Below are positions 36,302 through 47,601 of a stretch of DNA of 64,000 bases, in pieces. Location of the stretch: NCBI GenBank assembly GCA_038501195.1, contig JBBPUQ010000007.1:4193501-4257500 (forward strand). Direction: 5' to 3'. The notes under the pieces are model-generated. The model was not told the DNA's origin and did no database searches. It worked only from the letters and a program-made list of their open reading frames with translations. Source of the DNA: Nemania diffusa (lineage: Eukaryota > Ascomycota > Sordariomycetes > Xylariales > Xylariaceae). Both the position numbers and the translations under genes were made by a program. How positions within the stretch are numbered: the first letter of the stretch is position 1; every line of letters starts with the position of its first letter.

Positions 36302-38398
36302 CGGTCAGGATGCCACCGGTTACGATGGGTGCAGTACCGTAAATATAGGTGAGTCGAGATGGTGACTCGAATGCGTATCAGTACCTAGGTTATATATTAG
36401 GGTACAAGGAATATGGCGACGAAGTGCCTAATTAGGAGGGCTGGGTCTTGGGTCAAAATGTAGATTAGTAGTTTGAGGTGAAGGTGGTGCACCAGAATGA
36501 AATGAACGTGACTTTGAGGTATCTTCACTCAAGTATTATTCTTGTAACGAGACTCGAATCGATCTGGTGCCAGTTTGGTGAGAGGCACCTCTCCTGTGCG
36601 GGTTGCCTTGATATGAGGATGTGATGTTGGGATAGACGAGACAAATAGTACGAGATGCGGTGATCCAGTCTCATAGTTTAGTGTCTCTCTCAGTGGCTCG
36701 TCAGCTGATGAAAGAGCGGAACTCGAACCTCAAACGTCCGAACTCTGCTCATGTAGAACAGTAATGTTGCGTGTCAATAGGCGAGCAGGGAATGCTGCGA
36801 GTGCGAGGTGGTAAAGCTAGACAACCAGTGACCCAGTTGTTCTAATTGATCCGATGCAGGTCCTGAGAAGACGGAGATGGATCACAAGCAGCCGATGGAT
36901 GTAGGTGTAGATGTAAGAAGGGACTAGACTAGAAGAGGTTACATGCGTCAAGGGTCGATAGTATGCGGGAGTGCAACATGCGGGACACGGTGAGCTTAAA
37001 GGGAAAAGGCAAAAAGCGTGCAGAGTCAAATCTAATAAAAAGTTTCGAGGTTGTTGCTATTGTTGAAGGTGGTGGTCATGGTGGTGTTGGTGGATGAATG
37101 GACGAGCTGGGCGGGCTCGGTGCACAATGAGATGCGGTACCAGGTATTGCTTCGGGGACACTGCCGCTAGATACTTAGGTACCTAGGTAGGTAGGTATAG
37201 GTAGGTATTCGCAGGTATTCGCTGTGTTGGTGGATGGAGACCTAAATGGTAGGTAGGTGGAACAATAGGTGGGACAGAGGTGGTACAGCCGGAAGAAAGG
37301 TTAAGGTTGCAGGTGGTTAAGGTTCCATTCCAGATCAAGCACCAGGCAGGAGGTAGGTAGGTACTCGCAGTGAGCGAGGGGAGTAAACGATGAGTGAATG
37401 GATTGATGGTGATAAGATAATGGCTGGCCTGGCCTGGCCCGGTCTCGTCTAGGTGGTTTGGCAGCGCAGGATAGATGGGCAGGTAGGTACCGTACCTCTT
37501 AGATAAGTGTCGTGCAGGAGGAGGTACAGTTATTAGGCAAGAGGGTCACCACAGTAATCACATTGATTGACACTCAAGGCTTGATTGAATAACAAATGAT
37601 GTCAGTCAACAACAACTAGATAAAACTTTTGGAGAACCTAGCATTCAACCTCGCATAGAACCCAGTCAGGGAATCTGGGCAGATGTAGGTGTCTCAGAGC
37701 ATTAGGAAGTAGGTGCGTTGCAGACAAAGCCCTATACTAATTAAGCACCGCATACAGATCGGACCTGGCAATGTAGGTGTTAAGTGAGCAATGATGAAAA
37801 AGAGGGTGAAGGGATTAATGGCTGTTAAGAATGCTACTGTCTAGGAATTTCCGCATGTGAAGTGGGACAAAATGGCAAACGCTGCAGCCGCACACGGAAC
37901 TTTGTTCTTAATCATAGATGGTCTGTGCTGGGCACCCCTGTAACTGCAGGTGGTACCGTGGTACATGGGAGGCTGAAAGTGGGACGGGAGGAGAGCTTAC
38001 AAAACCACGTACCAGGTTCCTTGTTGTAGGTACCTAAGTACCGGCAGTTAGCTGGAATCGGAAGTGTTGTACTTAAGTATCATGCATTTAAATGATCACT
38101 CACCCTTATCCGAGTCTACAGTTTATTTATCTAATTATGCCCTATTACCCAGCTCCATCAAGCAAAATAGAACCTTTCGAAAGCTTCAATGTTGAAATGT
38201 TAGAAGGCTTCTATCATTTATCTCTTAAAGTACCTCCATATAGACATCGCACTAAATCAGGCAAGTAGGCAGCTTCATGATCAATGATTTTTGCCAATTC
38301 AATCCCTATTCCAGGACACCTCATCGCAACATTGGACATTACCCCCTTGGTTAGCGTTGTAAACAAAATTGTAGAGACCTGCCCATCCTCGCATCTAA
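36302..38398. other. intergenic between divergent genes, 2.1 kb
   Basis: It is the shared upstream region of the Nab3-like and GGQ-protein genes. It is rich in GGTA/TACC-type short repeats scattered from 37160 to 37500 and again near 38030. No protein-coding gene was recognised; long 5' leaders are likely. Confidence 0.45.
37173..37222. repeat. GGTA-type microsatellite cluster
   Basis: It is a run of degenerate AGGT units (CTTAGGTACCTAGGTAGGTA and following bases) ending in two copies of AGGTATTCGC. Related short runs occur at 37246, 37350 and 42556. Confidence 0.7.
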
Positions 38399-39165
38399 AT
38401 GTTGCGAATCCCATCTCGCTCCCTACTCCCAATGTCTCCGACCCTACGTGTAGGCTTAGGTCTAGGGATCCTTCAATTGCCGCTGTCTTCCCCATTGACG
38501 CCACCGCTTATACATCTAAGAAGGGTGAGATACCAAGCACATGATGCATTGCTCGACCAGGATGACCTTGATGAAGCACGCAAATGGTATACAACATTCA
38601 ATCAAGACTCTATACCTAAGGCTCAAACTAGCTATTCCCGTTCCAGCGGGCCAGGTGGCCAGCACGTGAATAAGTATGCAAGACACCAATAGTTCATCGG
38701 AAAATGGTAGAGGGAGCCTTGCTAATACGAAGCAGAACGGAGAGCAAGGCCACATCAGTCTGGTCTATCGAAGAGTTATCAAAAGGATTGCCTAAATTGA
38801 TGCGGTCTGCTTTGAGGTCGTCGCGATACTACTCTATGCGCAGCGACTCGATCACGATACAAGCGCAGACGTCGCGAAGCAGGACCGCCAACACAGATGA
38901 AAACCACCACAAATTAGTTGAGGAAATACATCGAATGTATCGGGAGCAGGTACCGGCAGCTACGAGTGAGAAGAAGATAAAAAAACACGAAGAAATGTAT
39001 GCATCCATACCTCTTGAACTTGACGGGGGGCGCGTCTTCATGGCTGTGAGGCTAACACTATCTTAAACATACAGAGAAAAGGCTTTCCAACGTAGTAGAC
39101 TCATGGCGAAGAAGCAACAGAGCTCCAAGAAGGCGTCGCGGAAAGGAGGCGGGCGAGGAGACTGA
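38399..39165 (+). CDS. Mitochondrial class-I release-factor-like GGQ protein (Ict1/Pth4 type)
   Basis: Three exons, 38399-38673, 38736-38996 and 39075-39165, join in phase to 208 residues. The N-terminus is a Leu/Ser/Arg-rich, acid-poor mitochondrial presequence. The peptidyl-tRNA hydrolase domain follows, with the catalytic GGQ at residues 86-88 inside SRSSGPGGQHVNK, then KATSVW and LRSSRYY, as in the family. The C-terminal tail is basic (KKQQSSKKASRKGGGRG), the feature that lets Ict1-type proteins enter the empty mRNA channel of stalled mitoribosomes. No codon-recognition domain is present, so it is a rescue factor rather than a true RF1. Exon 3 was identified because only it supplies this basic tail; an in-frame stop would otherwise end the protein at 39066. 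Confidence 0.88.
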
Positions 39166-40629
39166 GATGAAAATTAGATGATCAACACCCGCTCTGTCAT
39201 TCTTACCGCCTATCGTCAGGATTTACTGTACTTGTTCATACAATACTTAGAATGGTGTATTCAAAGCCAAAAAAAAAACATTTAAAAATCAGCTATCATG
39301 GCCTTTTTACTCCAAGTAGGCATTTGTGTGTATCTACTAAAAGGGGGGCTGGTTCATCTGCATCTTGGCATAATAGGGATAATCTTATAGTAACTCGAGA
39401 ACAGGCCCCCCCACTCGGAATGGGGTTTACAGTATTCTGTACATTAGGTAAGTTGATTAACAGTATATTTCCGCGAACCCACTGTATTGATGTACTGTAT
39501 CGTGGCTGCCTGGTATGCGTACGTAAACCCCGCAGAAGCAGGAGCATCTCTGACTTGCCGCCTTGGTTATTCGTAGAGGACGTTCTACTATCCGTAGAGG
39601 AATCTAAACCCAATTGGGAAAGGTATCCCGCTAAAGCTTGGACCTGCTCTGATCCCCACCTAATTTATACGTGTTGTAGAGCTGACCTCAGCAAACCCTG
39701 AATGTTCATCTAGAAATACAGTCGGTTCTACCAACATGTAGGCAGCGTAAGTAAGGTAGTAAGAGGTACATGTGCAAAGTTTAATACTAAGCCACAATAA
39801 TATATGCGTAAGCCACTACAGCCATAATGACCTAAACTACGCTGCAGCTTTAGTAATATTAAAACTTATTTTGACTTTAAAATACTTCGTTTCTAATAAA
39901 AACTACTGCCAAAGGTTTGTACCTGCAGGTAGTACATTTGACCGTTGTTTTTTCTATTGCCCGATCATATCTGAGGTTGCCTGTACAAATTAGGTAAGGA
40001 TCAGAGAAATATATGGGTTTTTAGGGGGTCTTTCCGAAAAGGGTTTAGATTCCTCTACGGATAGTAGAACGTCCTCTACGAATAACTGAGGCGCTGACTT
40101 GCTGGCAGACAATGAACCCCGCCATATCAAACATGCGAAAGTACGTACCGCCCCCCCATCCCCCATCGTCCTATATCGTCCTATCGTTATCGAGGAGCCC
40201 AAGATCGATCCCAATCTCAGGCCGTCAGCAAGCATTCGAAGACTCGGAGCAGCAAGTTCATCCTAATCCTTATCTAGCCTACCAGGTAGAATGATGAAGT
40301 AGTTGTTGCAGCATTTTGCCAGTGCTTATTTCGGGATTTCTTTCTCTCTTTGCTTCCTGGAAATACACATCCACCCACTTCAATCAATCAGACGGACGGA
40401 CTTCGCTTGTAAAGTCGCGATCTCGAGAGCCGACGCCATCTTCCACTCGTCCACCCGTCCGCTCGTCCACTTGTCCACTTGTCCAACCGCCCACCCTCAT
40501 ACCTCGTACCTCTTAATTCTGTGTACTAAAGCAAGCCTCGCTTCCCAACGGCGACCTCAGCGCATTGCCTGAGCCTGAGCTCGTTACATAGTCTTCATAG
40601 ATAAGCTCTATCCTCGCCTACTTCCTGCA
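39166..40629. other. intergenic with a foldback repeat, 1.5 kb
   Basis: Contains the long inverted repeat listed separately and, just before the kinase gene (40447-40495), a pyrimidine-rich tandem of CGTCCACTTGTCCAC type, probably part of its promoter or leader. No gene was recognised. Confidence 0.5.
39566..40086. repeat. Foldback element with a perfect 46 bp inverted repeat
   Basis: The 46 bases at 39566-39611 (starting GTTATTCGTAGAGGACG) occur reverse-complemented and without mismatch at 40041-40086. Weaker inverted similarity extends further inward: CTCTGATCC, ACCTAATTT and TAC on the left (about 39648-39671) match the complement of the right arm near 39990-40016. The arms flank about 430 bp. 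No protein is encoded. Confidence 0.8.
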
Positions 40630-41217
40630 ATGAGTAGAGCCCCAGATGTTGCCGGTAATGGCTCGCCCGGCAGACCGCAGATACAACCGTGCCGCTACAA
40701 AGTCGGCAAGACCTTGGGCGCCGGCTCGTACTCGGTGGTCAAGGAGTGCGTGCACATCGATACCGGCCGTTATTATGCCGCCAAGGTCATAAACAAAAGA
40801 CTCATGGCTGGTCGCGAACACATGGTACGCTTTGCTTGCTCGCTCGTACTTTTGTCGGGTTTTTATGGCGCTCGCGCCCTGACTCGCTCATCTACTACCC
40901 TGCTCCCTTACTCACCCGCGATACAATACAACACAGCACTGCTTTCTGTTGTCGTCTTCGAGGCTAACTACTTACGTCTGTCCGTCTTTCTAGGTGCGCA
41001 ATGAGATCGCCGTCCTTAAGAAGGTTTCCATGGGCCACCTCAATATCCTGACCCTTGTCGACTATTTCGAGACCATGAACAACCTGTATCTGGTGACGGA
41101 TCTCGCTCTCGGCGGCGAGCTGTTTGATCGGATCTGCCGCAAGGGGTCGTACTACGAATCCGACGCCGCCGATCTGATCCGCGCCACTCTATCCGCTGTT
41201 GCCTACCTCCACGACCA

Positions 41218-41251
<34 letters not shown>

Positions 41252-42043
41252 CTGTTGTTTCGCACACCCGAGGACAATGCCGACCTCCTCATCGCCGATT
41301 TCGGGCTCTCGCGCATCATGGACGAGGAACAGTTCCACGTACTCACCACGACCTGTGGCACTCCCGGGTATATGGCGCCTGAGATCTTTAAGAAGACAGG
41401 ACACGGAAAACCCGTCGACATATGGGCCATGGGCGTCATCACGTATTTCCTATTGTGTGGCTACACTCCGTTCGACCGCGACAGCGACTTCGAGGAGATG
41501 CAAGCCATTCTCAACGCCGACTACAGTTTCCAGCCCATAGATTACTGGCGCGGCGTCAGCGACCATGCCAAAGACTTTATCCGTCGCTGCCTGACCGTCG
41601 ATCCCAACAAGCGCATGACAGCGCATGACGCACTCTCCCACCCGTTCGTTGCTGGCTACAACGTAAACCCAGATGGCGACAAGGGCCAGAACTTGTTGCC
41701 GACGGTCAAGAAGAACTTCAACGCGCGGAAAACGCTGCATGCCGCCATCGATACTGTTCGGGCCATCAACAAGCTAAGGGAAGGTCAGGCAAATCATGCC
41801 CGGCTTATGGATGGGACACGGTCGGCTGAGCCTACGAGGGGTGCCCCCGCCCTATTTTCCAAAGATAGTGGCGTGAGTATGAGCAATGGCGATTCGGGAT
41901 ATTCCAGCACCCGCGATGGAGATGTCGAGATGGGTGGGACGGCGCCTATGGGTAGGGTGCCTTCCATCTTGCGGCCCGGCGCAGCCGCCAACAGGGTAGA
42001 GACGTCGAAGGGTCTCTGGAGCGCCAGTCAGCCACAGAGATGA
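40630..42043 (+). CDS. cmk1: Calcium/calmodulin-dependent protein kinase (CMK family)
   Basis: Two exons, 40630-40824 and 40994-42043, with a 169 bp intron, give 414 residues, close to fungal CaMKs. The Ser/Thr kinase domain is complete: Gly loop GAGSYSVVK, Lys in AAKVINK, catalytic HRDLKPEN at 144-151, DFG at 167-169, an activation loop with TTCGTPGYMAPE whose Thr is the likely target of a CaMK kinase, and the subdomain IX DIWAMGV. After the kinase domain, a basic amphipathic stretch (KKNFNARKTLHAAIDTVRAI) looks like the autoinhibitory/calmodulin-binding segment. The tail is Ser/Gly-rich. The intron is long for this region and interrupts the N-lobe just after the Lys. The function is calcium signalling in the cytoplasm. 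Confidence 0.92.
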
Positions 42044-43095
42044 AATGAACGGATACCATCTTCCTCCATCTCATCCGAACTCGAATAGCGTACGCCTCCT
42101 TGAGGACTCGTCTCGTTGTTCATTTTGGTTTTCAGTACAGAGAGAATATTAAAAGCAAGAATTGACAGACTGGGCGAGAAAGCCATTATACATGCATAGC
42201 GCGTTGCAACTCCAAAGACATGGCGATATTGAGCGGGGGAAACCAACAACGAGGACATGACGCCTCGACATGACGCCATAAGGCGTCCGATCTAATAAAG
42301 AAGACGAGTTTGATAGCGTAAGGGACTGTTGGACTTGGACAGACTCTGATTACTTATCCCTTAGATTCGGGGTGTACATAGGTAGGGAGCGAGCACCAGG
42401 TAGTCGGGGCTAGCGGCATCTTCTCCGTCTCATTTACTAGCTGGACTAGATAGCGGCTCTTCGGGGCGCAGAGGAATGACAATGGGTGATCTTATACAGT
42501 TTTGGCTGACAGGGTTATTGGTTTAAGTTGTGATTCATCGTTTGAGTGGCTTCCTATGTAGGTAGGTAGACTAAATTCTTACTTGCCCAAACTGCGCCGC
42601 GTACAGGGCGAGCGACCCAAATTAGCAACGAGATGAAACATCCAAGCGGCAGCGTCTCAGTCCATCGTGGGAATAAGACATTGGAAGTCTCAAACCATAA
42701 GGGCGTGGCTCGCTTCGAAGTTTCTAGACGTTTCAAAACTCGTAGTATTTTGAGCTTTTAACTCTACTCAACTTGCTTGAAAGTGTGTATTATTTTTGTT
42801 CAAATTTAACCTCTTATGTAGAAACTAAGTATTCAGGAAGGTTGGATTCGGAAATCCTACGCTGGACATCTTACGTATTTCCACGACCGGCCCAGAAACC
42901 ATGCACTCCGCGCGCTTATATCCGATTCTCCTGGGCCATCCCTTCAACACGCGTCTCACGGCGCGGCCCGCACTACCCTGCCCGATCCCGTCCCGCTCCC
43001 ACAGGACACCCTGCATGCATGAATCTACCTAACCAAACCTAACCTAACCCTCCCCCTTATCCCCTGGCCCCGAACCTAAATCCCACGTTGTACCC
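42044..43095. other. intergenic, about 1 kb
   Basis: It lies between the 3' ends of the convergent kinase and DLH/SnoaL genes. A short GTAGGTAGGTAG run is at 42558. No gene was recognised. Confidence 0.4.
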
Positions 43096-44672
43096 CTAAA
43101 CGTCATCGACCTCGCGCACCGCGAACTCAAACATCTCGTTGCTCGGCCTCGCGCCGGCGTCCTCGAGCTTGGCAGCCGTCTCCGCCCCGGCGACGGGGAC
43201 GCGGAACTCGAGCCGCTTCCCCGGGGCGGCGACGCGGCCGCCGGGCAGGGCGTAGGGGAAGGGCAGGTAGGCGGGTAGTAGTCCGGCCTGCGCGAGCGCG
43301 GTGCCCTGGTCCCAGTGGATGTGCTCGTGGTACAGGCGGTCGCCGCGGATGTTCACGACCGAGGTGAAGGGGATGCGGAGGGGTTTGTGGGTTGGGGGGA
43401 CGCCGGGGAGGCTTTCGGGGGTTAGTTCCCTTCATCGGGGGTCCAAGTGCCGGAATGGATAGTGGGAAGCAATGCTGGGGCGAGAAAAGAAGAGAAAAGG
43501 GGCTAGAGAGAGGAATACTCACAGCCAATCCACAACCCGATCGTGCGTCACCGCAAACACGAACTCGTCCACCACCCTATCCACGCCCACGGTGCGGCTC
43601 ACCAGCTCCAGCGCCGCGTCGGCGGGGTTGGCGAAGATGAAGCGCTCGCGGTAGAAGCGCGTCAACGCATCCCGGCCCATGCCCCCGGTGAGCACGGGCA
43701 CGTGGTTCACGTAGGGCGCGTCGACCATGGTGCCCATCGTCGCCGCCACGGAGCGCGTCGCGAACTCGTGCGCCGTGTGCTCGTCCCAGATCGCCTCGAG
43801 GTCGAAGCATGGTCCGCCGAGCGCCGAGGGCGCCTTCAGGAAGGCGAGGCTGCGCGTGTGCGAGACGGAGGCGGAGGCGTAGTGGAAGTCTGGGGACGAG
43901 GGCTGCACGAAGGTGGGGGATTTCGCGGCGGTGTAGTGGTGCTGCCGGTTGGTGTTGGTGTTGGGGCTGGAGTTAGGGGGGTCGTGGGAGGGAGGGTTTG
44001 GAGGGGCCCCGGCGATGTGCACAAGCGAGGGCTTGGGGGTGAGGTCCCAGGCTGGGCTGAATGAGATGGAGGCTACGAGGCGCTCTGAGGCAGAGTAGGC
44101 GGCCTTGAGCTGCGAGGCAAAGTCGGGGGAATAAGAACTTGGTTCCCCATATACTGTTACCGGTTAGTAGTTACCTAGTCATTAGGCATGTGATAATGTC
44201 TTAAAAGACCTATCGTAAGAATGATACAAGTGAATCAGGGATGCATGAGAAGAGCCAATCCAGACATAGGTAGACATAGCCTAGCCTTCTTACCGATTAA
44301 TCCGAAACGATCTTTCACATCGCACGTCTCCAGCCCGGTCAACGCCTCTATCGCCTTATCCAACCCGGTCCCAATGTCCCAATCTTCTACCCCGTGCCCG
44401 GTATTCCCGAACCTAAGTTGCACGACAGCATAGCCCTCCTCCGCCCACTTCTTCTGTGGCAAAGGATCGAGCGTCCTAGGACTCTGGGTGCTGGATGGAT
44501 CGACGATCTCCTGTTGTCCTTTGCAACTAGACTCTGAGTCTCCGGATCCAATGATGATCAGTCCCGGCCCATATCCGCGCCGAGTCAGGGGTGGCTGCAG
44601 GGTGGCGTTCCCTGCGAGTCGGATGATAGGTGCCGATGGGAGAGGGACGGGCTTTTCTTCTAGGGCCGCCAT
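43096..44672 (-). CDS. Dienelactone-hydrolase-like/SnoaL fusion protein, 441 aa
   Basis: Three exons: 44672-44294, 44153-43523 and 43411-43096, with introns of 140 and 111 bp; the phases fit and give 441 residues. The N-terminal half resembles the alpha/beta-hydrolase fold of dienelactone (carboxymethylenebutenolide) hydrolases (YGPGLIIIGSGD, WAEEGYAVVQLRFG). The C-terminal part from about residue 290 is a SnoaL/NTF2-like domain (GRDALTRFYRERFIF, WLLPGVPPTHKPLRIPF, HIHWDQGTALAQ), the fold of polyketide cyclases and related proteins. I cannot see the usual DLH nucleophile Cys motif, so the N-terminal half may not be an active hydrolase. The coding part is GC-rich. The substrate is unknown. Confidence 0.75.
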
Positions 44673-44951
44673 GCTACAGTGCTAAGGCTATGCGCTCTTT
44701 ATACCTACAGTAGGTTAGGTAATTTATACACATTCAATATTACATGTCGCGAGACTAGGGACATAAGACAACTAACTACCTGATACCATATTACGGAAGA
44801 CCCCGCTCTTAGGGCGGCAATGGGGCATTTCAGTAGTGGATCTAACTGTTTATGGTACCCACCCTGCAACTTATATAAGATCCGGCCTTAATCCTTAATC
44901 GGTAAGCTCAGCCTGCAGATCTGATTTTGAAGCAGCTAAACTGCCCTGAGA

Positions 44952-46814
44952 ATGCCACTATCAAAAGGTAAACTCGTGGCTCCGCAACGTCCAAAGTCTA
45001 CTGCCGAGGCTGCATTCTCTGGTCACGCAATTGGGGTCGAGTAAGTTATCCGACAACTAACCTCCCTTTATCTCGAGATCTCATATTATTGTTATTTTCG
45101 TTCCATCTCTTGCTGCTAGTTTTACTTGATTTTACTTATAATCCCAAACTAACTTTGATCTAGCGTAGTATTTTTACACGATCTTGGCCAGCCTCATCGG
45201 TCAACGTGGGAAAGTGACATAAAACTCTGGCTGCTTAAGTACCTGCTGGCGGATGCGACGGTGAACCTCGATTTTTTCTTCTACGATTATGGCCCTTTTT
45301 CGACAAGCAATTGGGAAGCCAAAGCGCAAAACCGTCTAAACAGTCTCGAGACAATAGTGTCTGCCAGCAACCTCGAAGAATATGCGGCGGAGTTTCTAGC
45401 CTGTATCAAAACGCAATGGCCTGGGGATAGTAATGAACCCCTAATCTTCTTTATCGCCCACGGTTATGGTGGCCTTATTCTTCAACAAGTGAGAAGTTTC
45501 TTTAGCTCGAATCTAAGTCTTCAAAGACTGTCGCATCTCTGACTTAAACTGAAGGCTTTAGTTAGCTTGAAGAATGAAGACAATGGATTTCTAAGTCAAA
45601 CCAAAGGTATCATTTTTTTTGGCACGCCACACATGCGTGCTGGGCTTGCAGAGTGGGCTCTACTGTCAGCAATACAGCTTGGGGTTCCGTGCCAAAAAAC
45701 AGTCCAACAGCAAGACTGGTCGGGTTGTACTAGAGACATTGATCAAATCGCCAATATGCAGCAAGAATTTTGCGATACGCCCAAGAACCGCAGCCCATTG
45801 GGCTACGCAGAGGGCATCGACATAGCGTGCTGCTATTATAAGACAGAAGAACTTCCTAGGCGTGACCATGTGAGAGCTAATGCATGTTGCTTTTTTCTGG
45901 CGTGTCTAAGGACTCGTATGAAGAAACCTGCCAATTCTATAATATTAGGCATTACTTCAGAATGGGCCGCAGTTCCACACGGCAGGATGGTCCCCGTCGC
46001 GGACGATCATTTTGACACGACAAGCCTCTACACTGCAGAGACTGAAGCTATCAAGACTATGCTCGCGCGCTGGATTCGCGACCTGGAGAGAAATACGCTA
46101 ATTTGGAAATTTAATTGCATGGCTGACTCTGCATACCGTGAAAAATACCATGAGAAAAACCCGACGGTAGAAAGTCTCCGGCGGCCGAAGCAACTTTCAC
46201 CGGCCGAGAGGTTGTGGCGGGGCAAAAACCCCTTCCGTCTTATCCAACATAATTATTTAGTCACGAAAAAGCCGTTTTATGTCTGGGATATACTTCTAGC
46301 ATGGAGCAGGCGGCCGGGGGTCAACGGCTTCAGGACGCTCAGTCCTTCCACCATTAACCGTGAGCAAGGGCTTGTAAGTCTAAAGCTGTCGTACGAGGAA
46401 CTTAGCAGCAGCGGCTACCGACCACTGCGATGGCAGCTAGAGGTGCTTGAGGAATGGGGCCGCTACGTGGAAATGATATCAGATCAGGATGAAGAAGAGG
46501 AGCCGGACAAGGAACAGTTTATGTTTGGCCACCTAACGGTATATAAACGGGGACTGGAGCAAGGTGAACACGAGGTATACATGGAGGATGTCCGGAAATC
46601 AAGTAAAAGGCAGGGGCGGGTGTACGTGGTTGTAGAGATTTTGGTGGTCAATCGTGCGTCAACGGTTCCCGAGGAGGGTCCCGAGAGTTCAAAGACTTTG
46701 ACCTCCAACCCCAGAGCAGTGGCCGCCTCAGACACTCGTGATCAAGAACACGAATATGTTATCGCGTATAAAGTGGAGGCACTGAGCATCGCTGGGGGTG
46801 GAGTGGAAATGTAG
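44952..46814 (+). CDS. SesB-like alpha/beta hydrolase lacking the nucleophile serine
   Basis: Three exons, 44952-45040, 45164-45488 and 45555-46814, give 557 residues. The first 190 or so follow the SesB-like/lipase fold found alone or as the N-terminal effector of fungal NLRs: VVFLHDLG strand with an oxyanion-type turn, STW, a tyrosine-rich FFFYDYG strand, the nucleophile elbow at 128-133, and GIIFFGTPH. In active members the elbow is GHSxGG; here it reads AHGYGG, with Gly130 where Ser belongs. The last 350 residues have no recognisable NACHT or NB-ARC domain and are Arg/Glu-rich. It may be a catalytically dead or non-enzymatic relative. It is not fused to an NLR. Confidence 0.7.
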
Positions 46815-47601
46815 GGTGGTATAGTACTCATGGGCCTAAAACACGAAATGAAAACCGTCCTTCGTGACACCACACTTATTGTCCCCATTACTTAGCACAA
46901 AAACGATTGCAAGACGAGGAGACTAATTCTATGAACGTATATTGGAGATAGCTACGAGAACAGGCTATTAATGATACTACGCTGTGAATTGGATGATGGG
47001 TGCCGCTGGTGGAGGGGCGGCGCTTCTTCTTGGTCCACCATATCAAACTGTTAGGACTCTACGCTTTCGTGGTGTTGCAAACTTGATCAGGGAATAGCGG
47101 GGGAAGGGGGATTTCGTTGGCGGATCGACCCGAAAAGAAACCCACGCCATCCTAGTCATGTTAGTTGCCTACCTAGCTCCTACGGTTGCCTAGGCTGGGT
47201 GGTTAACCACTCATGTGTCAACTACACACCTACTCATCACTGAAGAAGTGGCCCCTATCACCATTTGCATGTTGTATTGATGTTATGCAGCGGGTACGGC
47301 TGGCACACGCATATCTGGAAGACGACGTTCTTATGTATTATTGGCTAGCTTTGCGCTACTGGCTGCAGGAAATAGATTGTGCCGGCGTTGTATACATTGT
47401 AATAGTACCTGTTAAGCACCATACCGAGTAGTGACAACGCGGCTCCAACCCTGATGCTAAAGTGGTTTAAATTGGGTACGCCACTATGCTGTCTCCTCTC
47501 CCCTTTTTCCAAAACCCAATGCACTCACTCCCTTATTTATTGACAAGAAGCAGAGGACTGTACCTGGCAAAGTCTAACTCGTTTATTGTGATCATACAAA
47601 A
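46815..47601. other. intergenic, 0.8 kb
   Basis: No gene or repeat was recognised. Confidence 0.4.

Noticed and set aside
39066..39068. Stop at 39066 as the end of the GGQ protein
   Set aside because: A 78 bp intron (38997-39074) leads to an exon with the family's basic C-terminal tail, a better end.
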